64,000 nt of DNA from Knufia peltigerae (lineage: Eukaryota > Ascomycota > Eurotiomycetes > Chaetothyriales > Trichomeriaceae), in the NCBI GenBank assembly GCA_030247855.1, contig JAPDRN010000005.1:62001-126000 (forward strand), read 5' to 3'. Shown piece by piece: positions 44,196-56,236 of this stretch (position 1 is the stretch's first letter; each line of letters opens with the position of its first letter). A program made the translations under genes and the position numbers. The notes beneath the pieces were generated by a model. It ran no database searches and was not told the origin of the DNA. It saw nothing but the letters and a program-made list of their open reading frames with translations.

Positions 44196-45815
44196 TCAGA
44201 GGATCAGAAACCTGTCTTGATTTGCCTGCCGACGTCCATAGTCGACCCAATTTTCTGAGTCAGTCTGAAGCCAATATGATTCGAGAAACCTCATTACCCT
44301 GGGTCGATCAAGCTCACAACTACAACTCATAATGAGCTGGAATCGGTCCCTGATCCATCGCTGCCTGGTTACATCGCCCTTACTCTCCGTCCCAGCCACG
44401 AATAGAGGCCATGTTTGGTCTTGGGCGAATGACTCAGGGTCATGAAACGTTTGTAGAGACTTGAACAACTGATCCCGGTGAGAGACCACGGTGCTTCCCT
44501 CGTTTGATGTGAATTGCAGTGCCCGGAATTTGTACACTGAAGTAGCGTGGTAAAGGGCATCAATCAAATTGCTGGCATCAAGGTGTTCAGATTTTGAACG
44601 GCGAAGGTGTTCCAGCCTTACCGACCCGAGTGCACAGCGCCGAGCTTCTGAGAGCATGCGGCCTATTTGCACCAACCTGGTCTCGGTGTCTATGTACGGC
44701 ACCCCGTGAATTCTTGATTGCTGGAATAATCGCTCTGTTTGAGTAATTTGCCGTATGACGAGGCAGAAGCCCGCAAATCCAGAATCCTGACACGGCATGG
44801 TAACCATCTCCTCCGGCTGTCGAGGTTGGGGACCATCCTTGTCAAGCGATATGTGAAGATCTTGATCGCTGACAGACGTATCGGCATCATAGTCTGTCAG
44901 TAGTGCCCAAGTGGTTGTAGCAAAGAGCTCTTCAGCCAAAAAGGTTGTCGTTCGGTCAGAAATTGAAGGCTTTTGGATTGCTTGGATCACTTGTCGCGCT
45001 GCCTCTAGGTGCAATCGCCACACACCCGATGTTGGAAAGTGAATCTCCAAATAGGAGAGAATGATGACGCTTGCTAGTGTAGCTTTTCCCCAGTGCGAAT
45101 GGGAAGGCATCCATGATTCGGTTGATATGAGATTACTCATAGTTTGAAAGTCTTTCGACAACAGCCTTAAAGCTTTCTCACGGTGGAGCTGCGTTGACCG
45201 AAAAAAACTGCCTGTGTGGTGGTGGTCGCTTCGCATTCTCGACACAATGTTACCGCATGCAATAGCAAGAATGGTCGTGAGTAGTGTCGGCGAGTCCAAG
45301 GCAAGTGGCACAATCAATTTCCGCCACGGATTGGCATCGTCATCATACCAGACCAGCTGATTGGCAACAACTTCGGTGAAGTGATTCAGAAGAGTGGCCA
45401 CTTCAGGTTGGCTCAGCTGAGCCTCTACCAGAGACGTTCGAAATAACGCCAATGGGTAGACCTCAGTCCAGGGAGTGCTCGAAGGATCATGTGTCATCCA
45501 CTCCGTGATCCTTCTTGCCTGCCTTTGGTCCTCAACGTGTTGATCGCCACTGGCCTCTCCAAGATTTACATCTGCCTCCTCGGGCCGATAATATCTTCGA
45601 TATGGCCCTTTACTGACCGCGCCACACACCCACTTCAGCTGTTTCTCGTAACCAGGGCATGACAGCCTTCGCGAGACACATTTCCAGCAGGCCGGGATGG
45701 TTCTGTCGCAGCGAATGCGTCGGCGATTGCAGGTACGACAGTCTCCCGGCAGATTCAGCATATGACTTGAAAAGTATACGGGCGAGCCGAACTTACCTTT
45801 CAGAGCTGGCGACAT
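44196..45815 (-). CDS. Zn2Cys6 transcription factor
   Basis: The binuclear cluster CRTCNRRRIRC-DRTIPACWKC-VSRRLSC near the N-terminus has the C-x2-C-x6-C-x6-C-x2-C-x6-C spacing of fungal GAL4-type regulators. The remainder resembles the fungal-specific factor domain with hydrophobic helices (ALDSPTLLTTILAIACGN, ATLASVIILSYLEIHF). Read straight through it is 539 residues. However 45796-45743 has a perfect GTAAGT donor, a CTGAAT branch-like site and an AG acceptor. Removing these 54 bases keeps frame and brings MSPALK directly to DCRTC, the usual arrangement, giving 521 residues. I favour the spliced form. Its neighbour is a PhyH oxygenase gene, so local regulation is possible but unproven. Confidence 0.88.
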   Translation of the reverse strand: MSPALKGKFGSPVYFSSHMLNLPGDCRTCNRRRIRCDRTIPACWKCVSRRLSCPGYEKQLKWVCGAVSKGPYRRYYRPEEADVNLGEASGDQHVEDQRQARRITEWMTHDPSSTPWTEVYPLALFRTSLVEAQLSQPEVATLLNHFTEVVANQLVWYDDDANPWRKLIVPLALDSPTLLTTILAIACGNIVSRMRSDHHHTGSFFRSTQLHREKALRLLSKDFQTMSNLISTESWMPSHSHWGKATLASVIILSYLEIHFPTSGVWRLHLEAARQVIQAIQKPSISDRTTTFLAEELFATTTWALLTDYDADTSVSDQDLHISLDKDGPQPRQPEEMVTMPCQDSGFAGFCLVIRQITQTERLFQQSRIHGVPYIDTETRLVQIGRMLSEARRCALGSVRLEHLRRSKSEHLDASNLIDALYHATSVYKFRALQFTSNEGSTVVSHRDQLFKSLQTFHDPESFAQDQTWPLFVAGTESKGDVTRQRWIRDRFQLIMSCSCELDRPRVMRFLESYWLQTDSENWVDYGRRQANQDRFLIL

Positions 45816-46678
45816 GAGTGATTGTCATGTTTCTTGGTGCATACGGCGATTGCGGTACAAGTTGTTGCGGACAGGCCAGTTGGGAGCGAGCGTCCACATA
45901 AGTATAAACCCACCACTTTTAGCTTCAAGCAGCAAAAAGGTCCGATCAGAGTGGAGAAGTTGAGTGCATACGCGCAGCTCCTCGAGCAGAAATTGTGATA
46001 TTAGAGATTGATTACAGCCGGGCGTTTAATGACAAGAACTACAAGCGCTATTCCCAATCAAGCAAGTTTGTCGAGTGCTTGGACCGGGCCCGTCAAGGCT
46101 GCTTTCGATACTGCGCTGAACAAATATAGCAATGTAGAATTTTTCATCGTGACGGCCCTGTTCATTGGCCAGGGAAGACTTGGTGCTCCTCGCAAATATT
46201 TTGGTGCTAGGTCGGCAGTCCTTCATCACTCATTGGTCCCCTGCTGGCCTAGTCAGCCGCTTATCTGCATACTCCGTGTTCAGCCGCTTCCGGACGAAAT
46301 ATGGCAGGGTACGCTGTTGCTGAGAACTATAGAGTTTACCTCAAGAATGGGGCGCTTAAGAGTTCAAACAAGAAACACATTGAAGAACATTTACTGATCT
46401 ACGTCGATCAATTTAATATCCATTTTCACGTCCGTATATGTGAGATCATACGGCTGAGCATACTGTGAATCAAGGAAATATAGATTTTACGAGACATCTC
46501 TAGGTAGCACCTTTGGGTCCTAAGTCTAGGATGATCTTATACCCCCTGGGCCTTCAAACATTACTCTTGAAAAAGCCCGAGTTGCGAAGATCTACCATAG
46601 TACGCCTACTTCTACGACGTGCCCTCCTCGCAACCCCTACCGTCTGCCTACATTCTATTTACAGCGCCATCACCGATC
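45816..46678. other. Upstream of the Zn2Cys6 gene, no gene seen
   Basis: A plus-strand TATA-like GTATAAAC lies near 45902 but no coding sequence follows convincingly. Frames at 46008-46397 and 46513-46710 have no recognisable domain. Confidence 0.35.
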
Positions 46679-46987
46679 TCAATCACGAGAATACGGACGT
46701 CCTTCATTGACAGAGACATAACATCCATACCCTAATTTGATCGCAAAGATAAATATCCCCTGAAGAAAATGGAATACAATCATTAAAGTGATAGCGATCG
46801 CCGCTCTACAAAGCCATGGGCCATGATAGCGAAATTCGACGTCAAAGAAGGATCCGAGATGGAATGGCAGTAACATGTGCAAAGGGTCACTATGCACCCA
46901 AGCGAGCCCAGAAATTTCATGCTCTTTGAGGTATGAGAGGACCGTGATGAGTTCTTCACAATCCAGGTGAAGCGTGAATATCGCCAT
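46679..46987 (-). CDS. Small hypothetical frame with a membrane segment
   Basis: An ATG-started frame of 102 residues. It has a helix-rich N-terminal part (LHLDCEELITVLSYLKEHE), a His/Trp-containing middle and a hydrophobic stretch, about residues 60-90 (AAIAITLMIVFHFLQGIFIFAI), that could span a membrane. I do not recognise it. It may be the last exon or relic of a larger gene. Codon usage and composition look protein-like, but there is no supporting context. Confidence 0.3.
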   Translation of the reverse strand: MAIFTLHLDCEELITVLSYLKEHEISGLAWVHSDPLHMLLPFHLGSFFDVEFRYHGPWLCRAAIAITLMIVFHFLQGIFIFAIKLGYGCYVSVNEGRPYSRD

Positions 46988-48380
46988 GCTCTCATGGAGC
47001 GATTGCCATCATTGCTTCGGTCACCTGTGGTCTTCGACGAGTGGTATGAAATTTGCACCGGCTATACCACGGCTCACCGTACACTCCAAGAGCGTAGATA
47101 ACTCATCACGGCTTAATCAGTCTTTGAAGGTGTATGGTACATGTGGACCGACATTCTTGACAGATTCTATACTCCAATACTAGTACAGAAGGAGCGGCGC
47201 ACCGCGCCGTCCGAGATAAACCACGCCCCACAAACCATTACTGACCGACTTAATTGCTCTCGATCACTACTCACCTAAGTCAAGTGATTCATCGCACGGT
47301 GTCGAGTAAGGTTAACGTGAACAGATGTGCAGATTGTCATTGCCGGAACCCATTTAATGAGATTGTCGATGTTGTGGCATCGCTGGCTGAGAGAGGTTGA
47401 GCGTTTCGAAGGCTGAGCCGAATTTGGTGATTGATCTGTCCAAACGATGGGTTCCGAATTGGACAGAGTTCAGCAGTTTTCAAGGCCCTAAACAGCTTGC
47501 TTCATGCTAGGGTATGGCGGTCGTCGTCTTGGCGTATCTGACCAGGCCCCATACGATCCTTGCTGATGCCCACAAGATTGGATCTTCGTATAGCCATATC
47601 CAGAACGATATGATGCTATGAGACTTCGGTTGAATGGATTAATGATCTTTTCGAACCGGTGACACTGACTGGAAAAAAAACAAATCTACGTGCAGGGCTG
47701 GCTGCGTTACAGAAGACTTACATAAGCCAAAGTTATTCGGTATACTCCAAAACACCTATCTTAATTTGCCGCTAATTGGTCAGAAAAATTCAAGCATAGG
47801 GCATGTTTGGCTGAGCTGACTGACCTGACAATCCCTTTTAGAGCCTGTAGTTATGCTGTGAACAAGGTCTACGATATCCATCTACATCGTGCGACCGTAA
47901 ACGAGTGGGAGAAGAGAGATACAGAGGAAGTGAAGACTCCGAGGGCTCTATTGCACATGAGGCAAGAGGAATATACTCGTTTGCGAATAATGAGTCGGAG
48001 GCAACAGTCACAAGTGCGGTCTCCTCGGCAATTGCTTGTCGGCAAATGCGTGATGGTGTCGGCCGCGTGTTGCGGCATTACGCGGCCCCTTGGTCGAGGC
48101 TGTTTCGAGATGATAAGCTTCGACCTGGCACGCCGTGGCAACGCAGGCTCAAGCAATTTACCACATAGGCCAAGCATTGTGTGCGTAAGGCTTGACGATA
48201 GCGTCCAAAACTTTTGGCAGATGGCGTCGGTGTCGAACAATGTTGTGTTGGCTAATTCAAAGCCAGGTTGTCCAGGACCGCCTGCTGTCGTCAGCAGGGT
48301 ATTGCCGACGGGACTGGGATGCGTGGTGACAGTCTGTGGAAGCAGTTCCTTGATGAACGACGAGGCCGTCGACATACTCG
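46988..48380. other. Gene-poor stretch upstream of the intradiol dioxygenase
   Basis: No gene is recognised. An open plus-strand frame (from about 47807 to 48385) and a minus-strand frame overlapping the dioxygenase are not domain-bearing. Confidence 0.4.
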
Positions 48381-48388
48381 TATAAATA
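48381..48388 (+). promoter_or_regulatory. TATA box of the intradiol dioxygenase gene
   Basis: TATAAATA occurs 76 bp upstream of the ATG at 48464, ideal core-promoter spacing. Confidence 0.55.
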
Positions 48389-48463
48389 GGTAGGTCAGGA
48401 GGAGGTCTTAGGGTATTGGTAACTACTCTGCTGCAATTTGCAACGGTCCATCGAACGGCTAAC

Positions 48464-49710
48464 ATGGTCAAATATCTCTCCTTTCTCGTTGCTACGCTCC
48501 TTGCATCCTCGGCAGTCATTGCCCACCCAGGCCACGACGTGACCGAAGAGGCAGCGGAAAGAGCAGAGTTCTTCAAGCGAAACCCAAAAACATTGCGGTC
48601 CTGCACGTCAGCCTTAAGGAAAAGAGGCCAGGACTCTACCAACGTTGCTCGTCGACGGGCTCTGGCCGACGATCTGCGTAAACGCCGAGGGCTTGCCCGG
48701 AAGCCTCTTGTCCATCGGCGCGATTTCAGCACCTACAACTTCACACACGAGGATGTCGAGTCCAGCATGACCCTGGACGTGGACGAGACGGTCCTTTTCG
48801 TGGACAACTCTTCCTGTGCGCTCCAGACCGACGTCACCCAAGGTCCTTACTTTGTCAAAGGGGAGCTGATCCTCCAGAACCTGGTGGAAGACCAAGAGGG
48901 CGTTCCACTCACACTGGACATCCAGGTCATCGACACAACGACTTGTGAACCGATCCCGGCTTTGTATGTGGACATCTGGCACTGTAACTCCACCGGAGTG
49001 TACAGCGGAGTGGTGGCGTCGGGCAACGGCAATAACAGCGACGCCACGAACCTTAATCAAACCTTTTTGAGGGGCATTCAACTAACCGACACTAATGGCG
49101 TTGCCCAATTCGACACACTTTTCCCGGGGCATTACACAGGTATGCGAAACGATCCATCCACCACCAGATGCAGAAGGAGAATCCTAACCAAGAAGTCCCA
49201 GGTCGAGCAAACCACATTCACGTCCTCACACACAACCAAAATTCCACCACTGTCCGAGTAAACGGAACCCTGCTCAACGCCAACGCGTCGGCCAACGTTC
49301 ACGCTTCCCACGTTGGTCAGCTCTTCTTCGACCAAGACCTGATTTCCCAAGTCGAGGCGGTTGCTCCCTATGATACGAACAACCAAGAATTGACACTAAA
49401 CTCCGAGGACAGCATCCTTGGTTCAGAGGCCGACATTACTGATCCTTTTGTTGAATATGTATGGTTGGGGAACACCCCTCAAGACGGCATTCTGGCCTGG
49501 ATCAGCATCGGGATCGACCCCACCGAAGATGAGGAGATCAGCAGTGCTGCAACATACTACAAAGACGGGGGAGTGGCCTCTGACGATAGTGATGCAATGG
49601 GAGGTGGAGGCGGAGGAGCGGGAGGTAACCCACCAAATGGCACTGCTGCCGGCCAGGGCGAACCTCGTGGGAGCATGCAAGCATCTGGTTCGAGTCAGCC
49701 GACTGCATAG
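48464..49710 (+). CDS. Secreted intradiol ring-cleavage dioxygenase
   Basis: Exons 48464-49139 and 49202-49710 give 394 residues; the 62-bp intron (GTATGC...CCCAG, branch CCTAACC) joins PGHYTG to RANHIHV. Intradiol dioxygenases open catechol rings with Fe(III). The four-ligand pattern is visible: Tyr in GPYFV, Tyr in GHYTGR, and two His in RANHIHV. DIWHCNSTGVYSG is also typical. MVKYLSFLVATLLASSAVIAHPG is a signal peptide, and a basic propeptide-like stretch with KR sites (about residues 35-85) follows. The C-terminus is a Gly/Ser-rich tail, as in extracellular fungal members that act on lignin- or plant-derived aromatics. The start is fixed by the TATA box and signal peptide. The gene is intact. 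Confidence 0.92.
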
Positions 49711-51045
49711 AAGCTCATTAATAGTGCTGTGACTCATGAGCTGACCGTGTCGTCTTGCTCATACTTCATACGTCATTTTGATCCGATATAACATCCGCGT
49801 CGCGACAGGTATTCACGCCGCATATCACCAGGTGTGAATTTATCTTGCCACTGGTTCAAAGATTGGTTGCCTGTATGCTTGCAGAAGGCAGCATTCGGCA
49901 TTAAAGAGAAGAACCATGTAGTAATTACGTCAAATAAGTCACGTGCGATAACTACGAGTGCCGTAATAGTACAGAATAGTCACTCCTCAAACCGCCGTGG
50001 ACCAATGAAAGAGCAGACGGGTTGCCAAAGGACTGCGAGAGCGCGGATCGGCTTAGCAAAGACTCCTATGTTGACAAATTCACGTGACGACTTAAAGAAT
50101 TGTCGCCGACACTCCATCCGGACAAGACGGCGAGTATCATGATAAGGAAGGCTGCAATCTCATCGTCGTCTATATCATCCATTGCAATAACAGAAAGACT
50201 CTATACAAAACCTCATAAATGCCAAAATGATACAGTGATCAGATTCAGGTATGCAGGGCGACGCAATCCATACAAAACATTGGAACCTCACAGCCAAGTT
50301 TGCTAGGCTGTCGACCCATGTTTCGGGGAAGGAGTTGGCATCCTCTAGCACCCGCGGCATTATGAAGCGCTTTTTCCCTAAGCGCTTTGGTCGCCGAACG
50401 CAGCCCAAGGTATAACGACAACTGACAACTGGAATTTAACGGATCCAATTCATCCGAAAAAATAGATTCCTCCCATACCAAGCTTATTGTAGTCATCGAG
50501 TTGATGGAAAAGTGCATGGAGTTGTATGGACGTTGTGTTTCGGAATTTACGCACATAGACCTCATCGAGCAGATTCGAGCCATCTACTTTTCGAATGTAT
50601 TGACGTCGGTGCACGGAGCTGAGCAGAATGTAATCCTACCGAATAATCTTACCCGCAAAACCTTAAATGTAGCTCTCCTCTTGGCCACCTTATAAGTAAT
50701 CCTCGAGGATTCCAGGGTCTTCTTAGATAGGGTTCTCGCAACACCTTGGGGGCGGACGGCAATACGCAATGGCTCGAAGAGGCCCGATTCCAATGCTTTG
50801 ATCACTTTGCTCCAAGTTTTATCTTAGCAGATATCATTCTAAGGGGGAATTATATACTGTCTATTCGCAGGCCCTACAAGCTCGTCTTAATGAAAGGTAT
50901 AAGCATCGAGGATCGAGGACGGGGGCCTACTGGCAACCCTACCTCAACTGATGCTTTTGAAAATTTGAAATGCTGTCACGTAGAAATTCGAGTTCCGTAC
51001 AACTAGCCATGTGTCAACATGACAGGTTCTGATCCCACATATCCC
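49711..51045. other. Intergenic, no gene seen
   Basis: Short frames only, without domains or consistent starts. 3' flanks of the intradiol dioxygenase and of the urea transporter. Confidence 0.4.
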
Positions 51046-53641
51046 TTACCCAGTCTTCTCGCCAACCGACAGCTGAACATGCTCTTCCGTAGGTGGAGCG
51101 CTGTCCGCCAAGCTCTCAGACGCGACACCTTCGCTGTTGTAGCCTGAAGCTTGTTGACCTCGCATGACGAGCCAGATCTTTTTCAACCCGCCATCGACAA
51201 GCGGGTAGAAGTTCGCGATGGACATGGCAATCCAAAGCCAAATAAGTGAGACGACGATCCAAGCCGTGAAAAGCTAGATTCAGGCATATGATTAGTCTTG
51301 CTAGCCTTCGCGAATACGGTTGAACCTCCATCTAGGTAGAGACACTCACCCCTTTGGAAAACACAAAGCGAGCTCCGTACATGGGCAAGGGCCACAGGGC
51401 GACCTGGCCCGTAAAGGTGGCTATGCCCCAGTAGACCGCCAGTCGCGACATACGTTTCATGTAGCGCACCTTCTCTGGAGTAAAGTAGGCTTCGGCATCA
51501 AAATGCGAGGCCTTCGCCCCTACTTGGCCATGTTCGTCATCCTCGATTCGTTTAATGGACAGCAGGTCAGACCATTCGAAGCTCGGGTTGGGCCAGAAAT
51601 AACTAATCACCAACGTAACAGGGAGCGGGACCAAGAAGGACGTGAGATTACCAAACAGGCAGGGGAGCGTCTGGCCGAGCGTTTTGATTGTTGCCCCCCC
51701 GTAGTATGCATGCGCTGTTCCTACCCATACCGAGATACCGGATGCGAAGCCTGCGATTGGGGCGGTAATAGCGGCTGCGCGAGTCTGGCCCTTCCAGACC
51801 AGTGCAAATGCCGTAGGGAAACAGCCAGGGCTGGTAGTCCGTCATTAATTGCAACAGGGGCCTAGGGGATAATAGGTATCGACAGAAGTATATCGACCAG
51901 GGTAGGGGGAATACAGAATGACCATACAAAGCTTACCAGATGAGAATTCCCAAGAAGTATAACAACCAATTCAAGTCCACACCTCCCTCATAAAAGGCTG
52001 TTGCGAGCGTCGATATGAGTAAGGCAGACCCCACTACACTAATATGTGACCATTTGATCAGTTGCCGATTGGTCGGTTTCTTGTTGATGTAGGTGCCGTA
52101 AATGTCGAAGGAGAAGATACTGCTCATTGCGATGAGTTGGGCTGATGCGATGCTGGTGCAAGCCATAAATACGATGAGGAGAACGGCCACGGCACCTGAC
52201 TTGCCGGCGATGGCAGTGGAAACTGTTCACGCTCTGTTAGCTGTGCGGAAACAAGCAAACGGGAAATAGACTGGCGAGGGTTGCTAGATGGGTGAAGTAG
52301 AATGATCAGAATTAATCTTACCGTAGGGCAGCACCAGGCCGCTGGAGACCTCTGCGTCTGTCATCCTCTGTCGATAGTTAGAATCTGAAATGGCTTTGAG
52401 GCTACATAGCCCCCGGGCACCTACTCTGGGATAGGTTGGGAAAGCCGGCGTCTGTTCCAGTGCCAGCGCACTAAGCCCCATGACAGTTCCAAATGCAAAG
52501 GGAATGGCGAAGTAGGCGTTTCCACCTAATATATAGCCAGGGACGGCAGCAGCCACTTCAGCCGCAAAACCCTAAAGATACAAGTCAACATCCGAGAAGA
52601 AGAGCAAGCGACCCTAGTTGGCTGCTGGCAAAGCTTACTTTCTGCCAGAAGCCGGTGTCGAGGAAGACGATGGCGAAGTTTGTACTAAAAGGAAGCAAGG
52701 GTCAGAGCACTGAGCCCGCGGTGGAAGAAGTCAGACTACTCACACGATGTGGATAATGCCAAAGAAGACAGACTCTTTGCTGGTCATTGTTAAATACGAG
52801 CCTCTGTAGTTGCCTTCGACGGGATTATGTTCGGACAAAGGTTTGACGGCGTCGTACAAGGCTCCGATCGATCCGATTTCCTTGATGGCCAGAACCTTTA
52901 TCGTAAACCAGACCAGTATGATCATGATAATGAAGGTATGCACATAGTCGGCCAGGAACGTAGCTCTGATGCCTCCAAAGTACGTGTAGATGACGACGCC
53001 CAACGGCAGTAGGAACGAGGCCGCCACGATATGCATTCCTGTCAAGGCTGACACAGCACTAGAGGCTCCCACGATCATGGAGGAGAAGTTCAACATATTG
53101 TTGATCATGCAAAGCACGATCCAGAGGATGTGAGCCATAGTTCCGTAGCGGGCACGGATTAACTCGAGCAATGTGTGTGCGTTGGGCACTTTGCGTTTGG
53201 CTTGGATCGCCAGCCAGCCAAAAGCACAAATCATAGTGCTCTGTCCATTCGCCCACCAAACAGGGAGCGCAATGCCATACCAGTAGGTAAGATAGGGAGC
53301 TCCGAGAAGGGCAGTACTGAATAGCCAGGACGATATGACCGCTGAAGCAGTCAAGCCCGAACCTACGCTACGGTTTGCAACCATGAATCTGGCATTGGCT
53401 GTCAGTAGGGTGAAGGTTGTTTATGTCAGCGAACCTACGTCTCGATGGTCTCATTGTCTTCGCCAAATGTCCGCTTCAGAGACCGGGTCACTAACACCAT
53501 GCCTAAGGGCTGTTAGTCAAAAACGTGGGCATAGAACGCCAGGTAAGACGTACCAATGGCAAAGGCGGCACCAAGACCTACTACAACTCCATACCCGGTA
53601 CCTTGTGATAGGGGTGGTGGAACTACTGTAGATTCAGCCAT
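51046..53641 (-). CDS. DUR3: DUR3-type urea/polyamine:proton symporter (SSS family), nine exons
   Basis: Exons 53641-53554, 53502-53439, 53388-52744, 52684-52639, 52571-52425, 52367-52322, 52222-51937, 51830-51350 and 51273-51046 give 676 residues; all eight introns are GT-AG and in phase. The product is a plasma-membrane transporter of the sodium:solute symporter superfamily, the group of fungal DUR3 urea permeases. Landmarks in order: GYGVVVGLGAAFAIG, ETFMVANRSVGSGLTASAV, YGIALPVWWANGQS, RARYG, FLDTGFWQK, GLVLPY, ACTSIASAQLIAMSSIFSFDIYGTYI, and AFALVWKGQTRAAAITAPIAG. About 15 membrane helices are expected. The 5' end is shared with a divergent FMN monooxygenase gene. Some relatives carry polyamines, so urea is likely but not certain. 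Exon 8 start is the least certain splice site. Confidence 0.9.
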
Positions 53642-54609
53642 GGTTGACTCCTTGTATCTCTTACTGTGAGAGAACAACTGTGACGGCGAGGTCCCCCCGT
53701 TAATATTAATACGTAAAACAGCCTGTGATTGACCTTTGAGCAGATGAAAAACGAATACCCACTCTCCTGTGTCGCCATACCGCGCCCAGATGTTCCCATC
53801 CACGCCGTCCCGCCTGGCAACGACTGCTAGAACATGCATCGGTTCCAGAAGGGGAGACTTTCGATGATTGCTAGGTGTCCACGTTGGTACTCCAAGCAAG
53901 CTCCATCATGCTATTGAATCGAACTCTGAAGGCTATGGCAACGAGTTGCCATGCTCAGCCAATTACAACCTCGAGAAGCGTCTTAAAGGCCAAGTCAGGC
54001 GGCTAGGCCAAGACTCTGAGCCCCAGTGATGACCGTTCTTCTGGGCCCACGGGGAAGAAAATGGAAAATAGGCTATTTGAGCACTTGAGCAGGACTTTCG
54101 ACTTCGTATTCCATACAGCAATACTTCTCTGGCTAGCCAGTGGGGGAGACGGCTGAGATACATCATTATAGCGGGTGATTATAATTCGGCCCCGAATTCG
54201 TGATAGCCGCTAAAATGTTACCATCCATATAACGGCCCGTGATCTGGTCATGTTCTATGCACACGGAGCCATATTGCAGTTTGAATCGCTATACACCGTC
54301 TTTGATATTCTTAATCTAATGGCCTATAGTGGCCCTTGTTATCTCGGCTGCCTGTTTTGGAGATAAACCTGGCTTTCTTATCTGAAGATTCAGAGATGGT
54401 CTCATAACACGTACAAATGGCGTGCTCTCGTGAGAATCGTCTCTACGACCTATGGGTCTACGGGAATGGTAAGGACCAGAGAGATAGGGAGAGCTGTCTT
54501 GTACAAAGATGTATTTGGCTAATATGTACAAGATATCCATTGGACGCAACTCTCTTGAATTCTACATCGAAGTCTACAAAATCATTAGGCAAAAGAGCTC
54601 TCCTCGAAA
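53642..54609. promoter_or_regulatory. Shared divergent promoter with GATA motifs
   Basis: This 968-bp region separates the urea transporter (minus) from the FMN monooxygenase (plus). HGATAR-type sites occur at 54339-54344 (minus), 54361-54366 (plus), 54378-54383 (minus) and 54482-54487 (plus). GATA factors such as AreA activate urea transporter genes under nitrogen limitation, so control of both genes is plausible but inferred. Confidence 0.4.
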
Positions 54610-56236
54610 ATGGGGTCGCTGCCAATAGAGAAAAAGAAATGGATTATGAACGCCTTTGCTATGAGTTCCCCAGGCCATGTCGCTGCAGGTAGGGGGTTTT
54701 GCAAAAATTCTGTCAAGTATGCTGATGAGCATCAGGTTTATGGCGCCATCCAGAGAACCGATCCCAGCAGTATCACAATTTGAAGTATTGGACCGACCTC
54801 GCAAAAATCCTTGACGAAGGTAAATTCCACGGCCTATTTATTGCCGACATGTTGGGCGTGTACGATGTGTACAAGGGCCCGGACAACATCGACCCGGTCC
54901 TGCCTGGCGCTGCCCAATTTCCAATCTCGGATCCTTTGTAAGGCTTCTCTCGCCATAGACTTATCAGATTAATTGAACACCTCTTAGTCCGGCTATCGCG
55001 GCCATGGCGGCGGTGACAAAATCACTTTCCTTCGGCATTACATCGTCGACCACGTACGAGCATCCATTCTCCCTTGCTCGACGATTTTCCACCCTGGATC
55101 ACCTTACAGGAGGTCGAGTGGGCTGGAACATCGTTACCAGCTACCTGGAGAATGCGGCGCGAAATTTTGGCCTCGATACTCAGGTTCCACATGACACACG
55201 GTACGCTAAGGCTGACGAGTACCTAGATGTCTCGTACAAGCTGTGGGAAGGTTCGTGGAGAGACGATGCTGTAGTTGAGGATTTCAAAAGCAGGCAGTAC
55301 ACGGTGCCCGGTCGTGTCCGCCGCATCAATCACCAAGGGTGAGCTCCTCGACTTGTCCCAGCTTGCTGGCTCTAACACCAGCAAAGAGAATGGTTCAAGT
55401 CAGCGGGACCACACACAGTTGAGCCATCGCCGCAACGAACGCCCTACATCTTCCAAGCTGGAACCAGCAGTGCCGGCAAAGTTTTCGCGACCAAGCACGC
55501 CGAAGCCATGTTTCTGCCCGGGATGGAGCCGAAGGTGATCAAACGCGGTGTCGAGGCGATTCGCACCCTCGCGAACGAGGTTGGTCGCGATCCGAACGGC
55601 ATCAAGCTCATCGCAGGGATTCTGATAATCGTTGACGAGACCGACGCCAAGGCTCAGGCGAAATACGACGAATACCTGTCCTACGCCGACGACGACGGCA
55701 CGCTCGCACTGTTTGGCGGGTGGTATGGCGTCGATATCTCGACCTGGGGTGACGACGAAGACTTCCGCTTCGCGCCAGGCTTCCCGGGTGCCGTGCAGGG
55801 CATGTTAGAAGCGTGGAGTGCCATGGTACCCGGTGGCCAGAGCGTCAAATGGACCAAAGCCCGTATCACCAAAGAGCTCGCCCTGGGCGGCCCGCACATC
55901 AAAGCGATCGGGTCTGCCTCGACCGTGGCCGACCAGCTGGAGCGCATCGTCGACGAAACTGGCATCGACGGCTTTAACATCTCGTATGCAATATCGCCGG
56001 GCAATTTCCAGGACATCATCAAGTACCTCCTCCCTGAGCTGAGGCGGCGTGGCTTGTTTTGGGACGATTACGCTGTCCCTGGAGGCACTGCCAGGGAGAA
56101 CTACAGCGCAGATGAAAAAGGGCCTAGAGTAAGGGATGATCATCCAGCGTCCAAATATCGCTGGAGGGCAGGGGAAGATATCCCCCAGTATGCGCTGAAA
56201 GAGAAATCAGTGCCAGTTCTCAACGACAACTCATAA
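54610..56236 (+). CDS. FMN-dependent luciferase-like monooxygenase (NtaA/SnaA/DszA group)
   Basis: Exons 54610-54688, 54736-54937, 54988-55338 and 55387-56236 give 493 residues; introns are 47, 50 and 48 bp. Enzymes of this group use reduced flavin and oxygen to oxidise small nitrogen- or sulfur-containing substrates. Typical blocks in order: MNAFAMSSPGHVAAGLWRHPEN, GKFHGLFIADMLG, VTKSLSFGITSSTTYEHPFSLARR, LTGGRVGWNIVTSYLENAARNFG, DEYLDVSYKLWEGSWRDDAV, RINHQGEWFKSAGPH, PSPQRTPYIFQAGTSSAGK. The third acceptor (AAAG at 55386) was chosen because only it restores frame into EWFKSAGPH. There is no signal peptide. It is divergently arranged with the urea transporter. The protein is intact; the substrate is unknown. 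Confidence 0.9.

Noticed and set aside
46008..46397. 129-codon plus-strand frame as a gene
   Set aside because: No recognisable domain, no intron support and no consistent context; the composition is not convincing.
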